A stretch of 64,000 nucleotides of DNA from Drosophila persimilis. Its lineage: Eukaryota; Arthropoda; Insecta; Diptera; Drosophilidae. This document shows positions 10,101 through 18,831 of this stretch, in pieces. The translations under genes were made by a program, and so were the position numbers. A model generated the notes under the pieces. That model was not told the DNA's origin. It made no database searches and worked only from the letters and a program-made list of their open reading frames with translations. The first letter of the stretch is position 1. Each line of letters starts with the position of its first letter. The stretch lies in the NCBI RefSeq assembly GCF_003286085.1, contig NW_020825496.1, forward strand, positions 62,001-126,000, given 5' to 3'.

Positions 10101-12460
10101 CTTCGGATGAGCTATTATTTTCATTCTGTCCCAATCAAGTCCCTTCGAAACCAACTAAGCGAGTTGTATTGTCAACTATTGCACGATTTTATGATCCACT
10201 CGGACTTATAGGGCCAGTTATTACTAAAGCAAAAATATTTCTACAGCAGCTGTGGAAAGAAAAGCTTCATTGGGATGAAAGTCTGCCAGTCTCCTTACGC
10301 ACAACTTGGATCAACTTTATTCAGCAGTTTGACTCTATGCAACAAATTTCTTTCCCGCGCCTATCTTTCCTTCGAAGCAGCAACCTTGAAATGCATGGAT
10401 TTTGTGATGCCAGCATGAGTGCTTATGGAGCTTGCATCTACGCTGTTTCGCAAGGCGACAATGGAGTCAAGGCAAATCTTCTATCTTCCAGATCTCGTGT
10501 AGCGCCACTGAAGACTATCACAATACCCAAGTTGGAATTATGTGGTGCAGCGCTACTCGCTCAGCTTATGCATGAAGTGTCTTTGATGAACTTCAAGTGC
10601 TCTTATTATTGCTGGTGTGACTCCACAGTCGTTTTGGCTTGGATCAAGAATCAACCATCCAACTTCAATGTATTTGTCGCTAATAGACTTTCTGTTATTC
10701 AGGAACTCACATCTGGAATGTCTTGGCTGCACGTGCCAACTGATCTAAACCCTGCCGATATGCTTTCTCGAGGATCATTACCAGCTGAGCTCATCAATTC
10801 TCATCTTTGGAAGTATGGACCTACATACTTGACAGCCAGTAAGGATCAATGGCCAAGTACACCTGCTCTTCCAGAGCCGGTTTTGGAGGCACGAAAAACC
10901 ATACTAATTACAAACTGCGCGTCAAGATATTTGGTGGAAGAATCAAAGTTTGTAAATTCCTTCCCCAAAATGCAACGAATTTTTGCGTATGTATGCAAAT
11001 TCATTCATCGACGAAAGTCTGGAATAACTGTGGAGGACTTGCGTTTGGGAACCGAACTGCTTATTCGTCTTACTCAACAATCTCGTCTATCCACTGAAAT
11101 AAGAGCCCTGGAAACGCGAAAGGACATCAAGGCTTCAAGCTCGATCGCCTCTCTTTCGCCATTTTTAGATGATTGCGGTTTGCTTCGAGTTGGAGGGCGT
11201 CTTAAAAACTCTACCTTGGACTTTGAAGCACGGCATCCCATAATATTGCCCAAGAATCATTCCATCACTTCTGCTCTGATACGGCACTTACACGAAAAGC
11301 ACCTTCACGCTGGACCCCAGTCGCTATTAGCCATCATTCGTCAAACGTACTGGCCAATCGGTGGCCGAAAGACCGTAGCACACGTAATCCAAAAGTGTGT
11401 CAGATGCTTTAGAGTGAAGCCTCGAACTCTCGAGCAAATAATGGCAGATCTTCCGGTGGACAGAGTCAGCGAATCTCGTGCATTTTTAGTTACCGGCGTG
11501 GACTATTGCGGTCCGTTCCTGTATAAATCAGAAGTTCGAAACCGGCCCCCACTAAAGTGCTACATGAGCATTTTTATATGCTTCTCCACCAAGGCGGTTC
11601 ACATCGAGCTTGTGAAGGATCTTACAACATCTGCGTTCCTCTCTGCTCTTCGCCGTTTCATTTGCACCCGTGGAAGACCGATTCGTATTTGGTCAGATAA
11701 TGCCACAAATTTTGTTGGAGCGCGGAACGAAATGGCGGAACTTAAGTCTGTATTCCTATTCCTCTATTCCAGTCATCAAGAAGCCGTGCATCAAGCTTTT
11801 CTCAACGATTGCATCGATTGGCGTTTCATTCCTCCTAGATCGCCACATTTTGGAGGATTGTGGGAGGCGTCAGTCAAGCTTGCTAAGCATCATCTTCGAC
11901 GTGCCCTCGGATCCTCGCTTCTTGGATTTGATGAGCTGCGCACTCTCGCGTGCAATATCTGTGCAATCATTAATTCAAGGCCATTGTTTCCTCTTTCAGA
12001 GAACCCTGCAGATCTCGATGTACTCACGCCCAGCCATTTTCTAGTTGGCGCCCCTATCACAACCTTCTTGGAGCCTGACTTGGTTCATTTAAACGTCGAT
12101 CGCTTGGACCGTTGGCAGAAGGTCACACAGCTTCAGCAAATCTTTTGGTCTCGCTGGCGCCAATCGTATTTAACCAGTCTTCAAGAAAGAACGAAGTGGC
12201 GCACCCGGAATCCTGAGCTTCACGTCAATGATGTCGTTCTTGTTAAGGACGAGAACTTCCCTCCTCTGAAGTGGCCTCTAGCGAGAATCCTCGAGCTCAT
12301 CTCAGGAGCTGATGGCGTATCTCGAGTCGCCTTGATCAGGATGGCTACAGGTGTTAGCCGAAGAGCACTTGCAAAACTATGTCTATTGCCTCTACGAGAT
12401 GAGGTGAAAGGCATGGATCCTTCCACGGGGGGAGTATGTTCGGGCGAAGCCCGAGTGTAA
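7196..12460 (+). CDS. BEL1 gag-pol polyprotein (1754 aa)
   Basis: One open frame carries the whole replication set. Gag ends in zinc knuckles CVFCDNKGHNIYSC (~residue 339) and CFNCLKKGHRNNSC (~373) plus a CRTCGEKHH motif. The aspartic protease has ALLDSGSQINLI (~478). The reverse transcriptase has VVFDGSA and the catalytic FYVDD (~893), RNase H has FCDAS (~1068), and the integrase has an HHCC finger (HLHEKHLHAGP ... CVRCF) followed by the DDE core (VDYCGPF, SDNATNF, GGLWEASVK) and a basic C-terminal domain. ATG 7196 is chosen because the longer open frame upstream has no ATG. The stop lies 24 bases inside the 3' LTR, so the last residues come from the LTR. No stop or frameshift is seen. Confidence 0.92.
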   Translation: MDESNDVPENRVSFYKLKALSIYNKAVSLRETILNDENNPISEDALSVHLKFLEKISDSFNVTHSNLEELDVSEIGSDLSNNFEDLAMEIEVRIRSALRRTTQNMPHHSTIRPELNVTASGNVRSRYHIPDIKLPTFRGGYTEWADFYSMFSTVIDQEPFLSKIEKFQHLRSCLDGPALEAVRSLEVSESNYDIALDILNNRFNNKRLIFQAHVAEILRHEKVEDGSTTKLRTLSDKLHSHMRALRSMGTMEEIAGCIIVHSTYKYLDSDTRTKWEELSPPNVIPTWDHFSAFLERRCQAMETMDQAMLIQIHSSQVGKHKRITHSKHSLVATNTIVLECVFCDNKGHNIYSCTRFGNLSPSLRLREARKLRVCFNCLKKGHRNNSCSSGSCRTCGEKHHTLLHINNPLPTSVNTEPANATTSPIQTDLCPGPNLSSSLVAASSPCSPPAQNLSSDVVLLATTVIMIKSRVGDLLPCRALLDSGSQINLITSRFAQRLQLKRAKGSVSVSGIGADSAFHTEGSVNLVIQSRTSDYFTSLTALVAPRITGNQPASSFDVSKWEMPSNISLADPHFNKSQRIDVLIGASLFYDILCVGQIKLERGLPIIQKTRLGWVVTGGGQYSRSSVLLAASSSTELSQAPTVGLDELVRRFWEVENCHGPATEATKEEIACEEHFKKHCGRLPSGEYCVQLPLKLSDSLLGDSYQQAYRRFLNLERKLVRKPLLKAQYAAFIKEYVDLNHMSPVKSDALKQCKFFLPHHCVLREDKTTTKLRVVFDGSACTSTGYSLNDILMSGPTIQPKLVTTLLRFRTFRIALTGDICKMYRCVRVSPQDSFLQCILWRDSPLEELRTFKLDTVTYGTKPAAFLAVRSMHQLAADESSSYPIGSEVVLRDFYVDDLLTGGDTTNEVLEIIRQVSGLLAKGNFKIRKWCSNDTYVLDQTPHEDRETFVKFTDGSDVTKTLGLAWNPTSDELLFSFCPNQVPSKPTKRVVLSTIARFYDPLGLIGPVITKAKIFLQQLWKEKLHWDESLPVSLRTTWINFIQQFDSMQQISFPRLSFLRSSNLEMHGFCDASMSAYGACIYAVSQGDNGVKANLLSSRSRVAPLKTITIPKLELCGAALLAQLMHEVSLMNFKCSYYCWCDSTVVLAWIKNQPSNFNVFVANRLSVIQELTSGMSWLHVPTDLNPADMLSRGSLPAELINSHLWKYGPTYLTASKDQWPSTPALPEPVLEARKTILITNCASRYLVEESKFVNSFPKMQRIFAYVCKFIHRRKSGITVEDLRLGTELLIRLTQQSRLSTEIRALETRKDIKASSSIASLSPFLDDCGLLRVGGRLKNSTLDFEARHPIILPKNHSITSALIRHLHEKHLHAGPQSLLAIIRQTYWPIGGRKTVAHVIQKCVRCFRVKPRTLEQIMADLPVDRVSESRAFLVTGVDYCGPFLYKSEVRNRPPLKCYMSIFICFSTKAVHIELVKDLTTSAFLSALRRFICTRGRPIRIWSDNATNFVGARNEMAELKSVFLFLYSSHQEAVHQAFLNDCIDWRFIPPRSPHFGGLWEASVKLAKHHLRRALGSSLLGFDELRTLACNICAIINSRPLFPLSENPADLDVLTPSHFLVGAPITTFLEPDLVHLNVDRLDRWQKVTQLQQIFWSRWRQSYLTSLQERTKWRTRNPELHVNDVVLVKDENFPPLKWPLARILELISGADGVSRVALIRMATGVSRRALAKLCLLPLRDEVKGMDPSTGGVCSGEARV
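12424..12436 (+). promoter_or_regulatory. BEL1 polypurine tract
   Basis: The purine-rich acggggggagta immediately precedes the 3' LTR and would prime plus-strand DNA synthesis. It lies inside the gag-pol frame. Confidence 0.6.
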
Positions 12461-12925
12461 ATTTTATACCATTGTTTTATTGCCTATCAATTCACTTTCT
12501 TTTCTATTTTGGTCATTATACTAAACTAACGTAACGTAAGCGTAGCTTTATCTATGCTCGCTCAGCAACATGCTCTCATTTAATCATCTATTCTTATCTA
12601 TGCTCGCTCTTGTTATCTTTTCTTTCCTATGCCGTCGCTAAGCCGTCAGCAGCTGCGCCTGCTCTAGCAGTTGATATAGTTGGATATAGCTTGATATAGT
12701 TGGAGAACAGACCCTTTTTGTCCCCAATCTATTACTTTGGCTCGAGATCGGCTCGCTTGCCTCATCCAAGTGTGTCACTCTAATACTATTGTAAAAGGCT
12801 CTGGCATCTTCGGCCACCCTCAACACACAAAATACCTATAATAAAATTTATAACGTTTTCGGAAATTAATAATTTGTGAAATTATTGAACAATCATAGTC
12901 AGCGAAAAAGCTCGTTGTCTCAACA
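12437..12925 (+). repeat. BEL1 3' LTR (489 bp)
   Basis: Same ends as the 5' LTR. Its extra 13 bases near 12673-12700 come from a short tandem gain (ttgatatagttgg, gatatagc). Otherwise the pair differ little, so the insertion is recent. Confidence 0.95.
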
Positions 12926-13103
12926 AGGGTCATTTGAGGTTATGCGGGTTTCAATAACCATCATTATGTCCACGTTATTACGCTGCATAAATAGTTATAA
13001 CTGAAAAATTTTGGTTTTTAGACCACAGGCGTTCCAATAAACGATTTTGAGAGAGCTGTTGTACTGGGCACCTGTAGTAGCAGTAGTGGTATGGGCTACT
13101 TAT
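12926..13103 (-). pseudogene. LINE A ORF2, start of endonuclease
   Basis: Reading minus towards BEL1, the frame gives IVYWNACGLK and later VDIMMVIETRIT, the first strand and the catalytic glutamate of the endonuclease. One stop codon (TAA, near 13005) breaks it. The segment is bounded by BEL1 on one side and the Helentron pair on the other. Confidence 0.8.
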
Positions 13104-14250
13104 TATACCCGATACTCAAAATGAGTATTGGGGTATATTAGATTTGTGGTAAAAGTGGATGTGTGTAACGTCCAGAAGGAATCGTTTCCGACCCCATAAA
13201 GTATATATATTCTTGATCAGCATCAATAGCCGAGTCGATTGAGCCATGTCTGTCTGTCCGTCCGTCCGTCTGTCCGTCTGTCCGTCCCCTTCAGCGCCTA
13301 ATGCTCAAAGACTATAAGAGCCAGAGCAACGATGTTTTGGATCCAGACTTCTGCGATATGTCACTGCTACAAAAATATTTCAAAACTTTGCCCCGCCCAC
13401 TTCCGCCCCCACAAAGGGCGAAAATCTGTGGCATCCACAATTTTAAAGATAAGATAAAACCAAAAACGCAGAATCGTAGAGAATGACCATATCTTTTAGA
13501 CTGCAGAATCTGAATTGGATCGTATTATTATTATAGCCAGCATCAAGAAAACAATTTCATTTTTTCTCGCCCTGTCTCTCTCTAACACACACGTAGCATA
13601 GGCGGCTTTGCTTAGAGTAAAACATTAGCGCCTAGATCTCAGAGACTATAAAAGCTAGAGCAACCAAATTTGGTATCCACACTCCTAATATATCGGACCG
13701 AGACGAGTTTGTTTCAAAATTTCGCCACACCCCCTTCCGCCCCCGCAAAGAATGCAAATCTGGGGATATTCACAAATCTCAGAGACTATTAAAGCTGGAG
13801 TAATAAAAATTTGGTATCCGCACTTCTGTTAGATCTCACTATAAAACGTATATCTCAAAATTTCGCCCCACCCCCTTCCGCCCACACAAAGGACGAAAAT
13901 CTGTTGCATCCACAATATTGCAGATTTGAGAAAACTAAAAACGCAGAATCATAGATAACGACCATATCTATCAGATTGCTGAACCTGGATCAGATCAGAT
14001 TATTTTTATAGCGAAAGGAAACAAATCAATTTGCACTGGCTACGCAGCGCCCGACGTCACGCTCAGACTGATTTTCTGTCTCTCTCGCACGCACTCTTTG
14101 TCGTGTCGATTAATATAAGCGGCGTCTGCCGGAGGAGAGCCATACCACTAACCATACAGTATATACTGCGCTAATCTAGGCATACTGACTTAGTATCGGG
14201 TATAACTGTAGAGTTGCGGTGTCCGCAGCAACTCACAACGTTCCCCCTCG
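13104..14250 (+). mobile_element. Helentron 1 (DINE-1-like, non-autonomous)
   Basis: Begins TATACCCGATACTCA, carries a hairpin (atactca/tgagtat) at its start, a (GTCY)n microsatellite at about 13247-13285, a conserved block (ataaagtatatatattcttgat), the subterminal inverted copy agtatcgggtata at about 14191-14203 and a 3' hairpin (gagttgcgg/ccgcagcaactc) before ccccctcg. These are the hallmarks of Helentron-associated INE elements. There is no coding capacity. It is the most divergent of the four copies. No target duplication is seen, as expected for insertion between two T residues. Confidence 0.75.
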
Positions 14251-14251
14251 T

Positions 14252-15346
14252 TATACCCGATACTCAAAATGAGTATTGGGGTATATTAGATTTGTGGTAA
14301 AAGTGGATGTGTGTAACGTCCAGAAGGAATCGTTTCCGACCCTATAAAGTATATATATTCTTGATCAGCATCAATAGCCGAGTCGTTTGAGCCCTGTCTG
14401 TCTGTCCGTCCGTCCGTCTGTCCGTCTGTCCGTCCCCTTCAGCGCCTAATGCTCAAAGACTATAAGAGCTAGAGCAACGATGTTTTGGATCCAGACTTCT
14501 GTGATATGTCACTGCTCCAAAAATATTTCAAAACTTTGCCCCGCCCACTTCCGCCCCCACAAAGGGCGAAAATCTGTGGCATCCAAAATTTCGACGATAC
14601 GAGAAAACTAAAAACGCAGAATCGTAGAAGATGACTATATCTTCTATCTGAACCAGATCGTATAATTATTACAGCCAGAATCACGAAAACAATTTCACTC
14701 TTTCTCGCTCTGTCTCACTCTAACACACAGGTTTCATGGTCGGTTTTGCCAATTGCAAAATATGAGTTCAAGGATCTCAGAACCTATAAAAGCCAGAGCA
14801 ACCAAATTTGGTATCCACACTCCTGTGATATCGGACCTTGACCGTTTCCTGTCCAAATTTCGCCACACCCCCTTCCGCCCCCGCAAAGGACGAAAATCTG
14901 AGGCAACCACAAATCTCAGAGACTATTAAGGCTAGAGTAACCAAATTTGGTACACACACTCCTTTAAGATGTCACTATAAAACGTATATCTCAGAATTTC
15001 GCCCCACCCCCATCCGCCCCCACAAAGGACGAAAATCTGTTGCATCCACAATATTGCAGATTTGAGAAAACTAAAAACGCAGAATCATAGATAATGACCA
15101 TATCTATTAGATTGCTGAATCTGGATCAGATCAGATCATTTTTATAGCCAAAAGGAACAAATCAATTTGCAGTGGCTACGCAGCGCCCGACGTCACGCTC
15201 AGACTGATTTTCTGTCTCTCTCGCACGCACTCTTTGTCGTGTCGTTAAATATTAGCGGCGTCTGCCGGAGGAGAGCCATACTGACTTAGTATCGGGTATA
15301 ACCGTAGAGTTGCGGTGTCCGCAGCAACTCACAACGTTCCCCCTCG
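14252..15346 (+). mobile_element. Helentron 2, head-to-tail with Helentron 1
   Basis: Same structure as the other copies: (GTCY)n tract at about 14396-14433, inverted subterminal repeat near 15290 and a 3' hairpin. It follows Helentron 1 with one T between them. It resembles copies 3 and 4 much more than copy 1. It separates two pieces of LINE A ORF2. Confidence 0.75.
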
Positions 15347-15444
15347 TTTGTATTTACATTTGTGGTGGTAGTAGCTAGAGGATTGGCTGTATTGTTGGCC
15401 GTAGTAGTATTTGTAGTATACGGTATTTCGGCGTAATTATTCAT
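15347..15444 (-). pseudogene. LINE A ORF2, Thr/Asn-rich N-terminus
   Basis: An ATG at 15444-15442 lies inside the end of ORF1 and opens a frame rich in Thr and Asn (IPYTTNTTTANNTAN) that reaches the Helentron insertion point. It is the likely ORF2 start. The stop of ORF1 and this start overlap in ATGAATAA, which suggests that ORF2 translation depends on termination of ORF1. Confidence 0.55.
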
Positions 15445-16765
15445 TTGCAATGTCATTAGCGGTTGAAATAGTTTGTCCTTTATTTGAGATAATAAAAGTA
15501 TGCAATAGATCTATAAGGGCATCCATTTTTTTGCACATTTCACTTACAAGGAGCAGATTTCTCAAGATGATACGGTAGCCACGTTCCTTGCGCAGCTGGT
15601 GTGTATGCATATTTATATTGTCTGCATCCAGTTTGGCCATGACTCTGTTGTAGGTTTCCATATCGCCGCTGTCCAGATTGATTTTGTTACCCCTTACACT
15701 GGTAGTGGTAAATTTATTTTGTTCTCCTGGTGCGTTATTAAGGGATTCTATTAAAGGCTGGATGTTAGAAACGTCATGCAGATAGATGGCTGGTATTTTA
15801 AAATCTGTGATAGGCCGTTGAGGTTCCATCTGGTCTGCTGCCTTGTATTGTTGCTGCTGGTGCGGCAACTGACCCTGATCCTGCAGGTGGCTCTGCTGAG
15901 TTTCCTGCTGTTGCTGTTGTTGCTGCTGACTCGAGCCTGAGTCACCTGGTATCTCTGCAACGTCATCCCGTGTGTATGGATCCATTTCCATAGCTTCGCT
16001 GGGATGTCTGCTTTTTCCTGCATCGGCTGCTGCTGCCGTCGCAGTTTTGGAAAGGGTTTTGGCCAGTTTGGCCGCAATAGTGGGCCCAATATTCGTTTTA
16101 ACCGCCTCCATCACTATAGCAGCAGTGACAGATTGGGGACGCTTGGGTCGGGACAGAGTCAAGGGCAGTACTTTCCTTATTTTACTGCATAGGGAGCATG
16201 GTTATGTGGCCGGAGTTGTACTATGCCGGGCATCTCCTACTCGGTAGTTATTGCCTGGCTTTGATATAGGGTTCTTTGCAATAGATTTGGGAGTTGAAGC
16301 CACACGCGGCCTGTACGGTGGCGTGGCTGTCAAAGGATAAAGTCTGGTTTCGACTTTATTATTTTTGTCCATTGTACTCCGGCCAGGGGACTTGTTGTTG
16401 TTTCCGTTTATTTGGGTATCATTAGTGGTCCCGTCGCTGAGGGTAGATATACTGGATACCATTGGAGAGCAGTCCATAGTGGCGTTAGGCGAAGAAAATT
16501 CAGAGTTGCAGATGCTAATTGCATCTTTGTTGGTATTTAGATCAACTTTTTTCCCCTTAACCTCATGTTCCACGCTTTCCACCCGCGCATCAATTGCATT
16601 TGCATTTGAATTTCCTTCCGCACTTGGCTCAGCAGCCGTTGTAATCGGGGGAGATGGCTGCGTTTGAGGGGGAAATAAATCATCTGAGATTGAGTGATTC
16701 TCTTTCTCACACATATCCCGGTTTGATGCCATGTTGATAGTATTTGTTTTAAGGCGGGGTTTCAT
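15437..16765 (-). pseudogene. LINE A ORF1, gag-like
   Basis: One frame of 443 codons from ATG 16765 to TAA 15437, with a single in-frame TAA at 16202-16204. The N-terminal half is low complexity (Ser, Asn, Pro, Thr). A Q-run sits at about 15915-15935. The last 120 residues (IPAIYLHDV, then HTHQLRKERGYRIILRNL) match the conserved core of jockey/TART-type Gag proteins. The CCHC zinc knuckles expected after that core are absent; the frame passes straight to MCKKMDALIDLLHTF, so an internal deletion is likely. Gag proteins of this type bind RNA and, in telomeric elements, target telomeres. Confidence 0.7.
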
Positions 16766-16852
16766 TGGTATTGGTGTAAAATTACAGGGCGCGAGTAGTC
16801 TTATAAGTATTAGAGCTATTCAGCGCACACGGATTTATATTATACGCGTATA
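16766..16852 (-). other. LINE A 5' UTR, part next to ORF1
   Basis: A short non-coding stretch that contains one copy of a ~100-bp tandem repeat (core gctattcagcgca at about 16815-16827). The second copy lies across the G2 insertion at 24681-24775. It ends with the TATA target duplication of G2 (16849-16852). Confidence 0.6.
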
Positions 16853-17383
16853 AATTAAACAATAGCGGTAGCGGATTGTGTTTTTAAAAAGTTTTTATTT
16901 TACTTCGAACTTCACTGATATAGATTTAAGTAGAGGGTCACAAAGGAATTCCGGGCAAGGGACTGCGCGATCTTAATATTTAGCTAGACTTTGCGGTGTC
17001 GCTGCTGGATCAAGACTCATTTGAACTTTCTGATCTTTGCATCGTTGATCCCTTTCGGGAATCATTTTTCTATAAACATTTCAATTGATTTCGCCATCCC
17101 GAGTATTGGATTTCGTCATCCAAAGAGAGAACTGTAAAAGGCCTAAAGTGCAGGATCTGCAGAAAGTCGGGAGTGAGATTGTTTATGAGAAGCCGGGTGT
17201 GGGCAAACATTGGTTTTCCATTTAGGCGAGTGTCAAAGATTGGGATTGCGGCGGGGGCGCTTGAGATTGTGCATCTTAGAAATCAATTAGGCGGAGGCCC
17301 AAGATTGAAATTGTTTTCGTTTTGGAAAGCCAAAGATTGTTTACAACTCGTATAAGAGCTCAATGGAATTGGGTACGTTAACT
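16853..17383 (-). repeat. G2 3' LTR (531 bp)
   Basis: Read minus it runs AGTTAACG ... TTTAATT. I found no difference from the 5' LTR on reading both through. The short frame with plus-strand ATG at 17186 is a by-product of the LTR and recurs in each copy. Confidence 0.95.
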
Positions 17384-17390
17384 CCCCCCA
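17384..17390 (-). promoter_or_regulatory. G2 polypurine tract
   Basis: TGGGGGG read minus, directly before the 3' LTR start AGTTAAC and a few bases after the env stop. Confidence 0.75.
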
Positions 17391-17393
17391 TTC

Positions 17394-18815
17394 TTAAATG
17401 TTTCGTCCCGATACATTTTGAAGTTCTGATAGAGCTCTAATTTCTTCTGACAGTATTTGAATGTTGCTTTCCACTATTTCTTCTGACGGTATTCTTATTG
17501 ATTTAATAAGTACAAATTTGGTTAATTTATAGCCGAAGTAAAATAACATTAACAATATCAAAATGATTAAAAATAATGTTGTTAATGGTAAGGCCGTATT
17601 ACCTAATGTTATAAGGGGATTTAAAATATTAACATTATCAAAAGAAAATTGCTTATCATTCGATTGTATATAATCGACTAATTCAAAATCGCTATATCTA
17701 TGATGCGATATATATTTTAGAATTTTACCCTTATCATTTATGTGGGTTATATTATTTATTACAATTGTGTTGTTGAATATAAGGAGATACGATCCTAACA
17801 AAGTAGTATTGTCTACGATATTTTTGCCTGAAACTAATATGGCACCATCCTGAATGATGTCTATTTCTTTGTTTTTTTCCCTTTTTTTAGTGCAGTTGGC
17901 TTTAAAGCCATTAAGTAAATTGGTGAAACAGGTACTCTTTAAATTTATTTGTGCGTAATTGTTAAAAGTTTCACTTTTAAAATTATTCATTAAATAGTAT
18001 TTCTCCTTACATTCACAAACTTTTTCACTTATAACTAACATTCCATCATTTTGTGAGATGGCTCTTGCATGGTAAAACTTGCAAATATCTTTAATTTGAG
18101 GATATTTTATGTAAATGATTATTAAATCTGCATTTCGAATTATTTTAACCGTTGCAATGTCCAACAGATCAGACAGTTCAACATTATGTTTTTCATGCTT
18201 ATAAATGTCCTCTATTTCGTTTTTATTTAAAATTTTTGTATTGAAAATGTTTACTTTTAAGAGGGTTATGGTATCAACTAAATTTAGTAGGTCAAAAGTT
18301 ATTAATTTTAAACGATGCTTTCTCAGTATCGTTTCTTCATTGAAGATGACATTTTTTAATGAATTTGATAGCAATTCAATTTCTTTGAAAAATTTGGAAT
18401 TTATTACAAATTGTTTATTATTATTTTCAGTTAATTCATTTACTTTATTTTGTATTTTCAAAAAGTCGTCATGATCAGGGCTGCCTGCTATCCATTTCCA
18501 AATGGTACCTAATTCATTTATTCCCCTTTCTTTCCGTTTTGGAACTAATTCTGAAATCATTAATTTTAATAGACTTAAGTCCATTGATATTTCCCACTCA
18601 TCGTCTGAATTAATTGATTTGTTGACATATTTGGATTCTTTATCAATTATCTCTCTATAAAAACTCAAATTAGTAATATGGAAAAGTTCAGCGTATGTTT
18701 CATAAGTGTAAACGTCTCTGTCGTCTTTGAGCAATAGATAGTCACTATGCGTATAGTCAATTACTTCCGCAGTCGTCAATATAACAAAAGTCAGTATTAG
18801 TATATTTGCATACAT
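17394..18815 (-). CDS. G2 Env glycoprotein (473 aa)
   Basis: A membrane fusion glycoprotein of the insect errantivirus type, related to baculovirus F proteins. Seen: a hydrophobic signal peptide (residues 1-18), a basic cleavage site (PKRKERG, about 92-98) followed by the conserved fusion-peptide region (INELGTIWKWIAGSPDHDD), Asn-X-Ser/Thr glycosylation sites, several Cys, and a strongly hydrophobic anchor near residues 405-430 with a short cytoplasmic tail. The frame is open and starts 17 bases after the pol stop; related elements express env from a spliced RNA. Whether it makes infectious particles cannot be read from sequence. Confidence 0.9.
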   Translation of the reverse strand: MYANILILTFVILTTAEVIDYTHSDYLLLKDDRDVYTYETYAELFHITNLSFYREIIDKESKYVNKSINSDDEWEISMDLSLLKLMISELVPKRKERGINELGTIWKWIAGSPDHDDFLKIQNKVNELTENNNKQFVINSKFFKEIELLSNSLKNVIFNEETILRKHRLKLITFDLLNLVDTITLLKVNIFNTKILNKNEIEDIYKHEKHNVELSDLLDIATVKIIRNADLIIIYIKYPQIKDICKFYHARAISQNDGMLVISEKVCECKEKYYLMNNFKSETFNNYAQINLKSTCFTNLLNGFKANCTKKREKNKEIDIIQDGAILVSGKNIVDNTTLLGSYLLIFNNTIVINNITHINDKGKILKYISHHRYSDFELVDYIQSNDKQFSFDNVNILNPLITLGNTALPLTTLFLIILILLMLFYFGYKLTKFVLIKSIRIPSEEIVESNIQILSEEIRALSELQNVSGRNI

Positions 18816-18831
18816 TTTCTGGAAAAAATAT

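Larger units (their letters stand above)
6463..12925 (+). mobile_element. BEL1: BEL/Pao LTR retrotransposon, nearly intact
   Basis: A complete element of 6463 bp with LTRs 6463-6938 and 12437-12925, tRNA-Trp primer site, one open gag-pol frame and a purine tract before the 3' LTR. The 5-bp duplication AGGGT lies at 6458-6462 and 12926-12930. It was inserted into the LINE A endonuclease. No env is present. Confidence 0.95.

Noticed and set aside
13300..15065. Short frames inside Helentrons
   Set aside because: They recur in all four non-coding copies and show no protein similarity.
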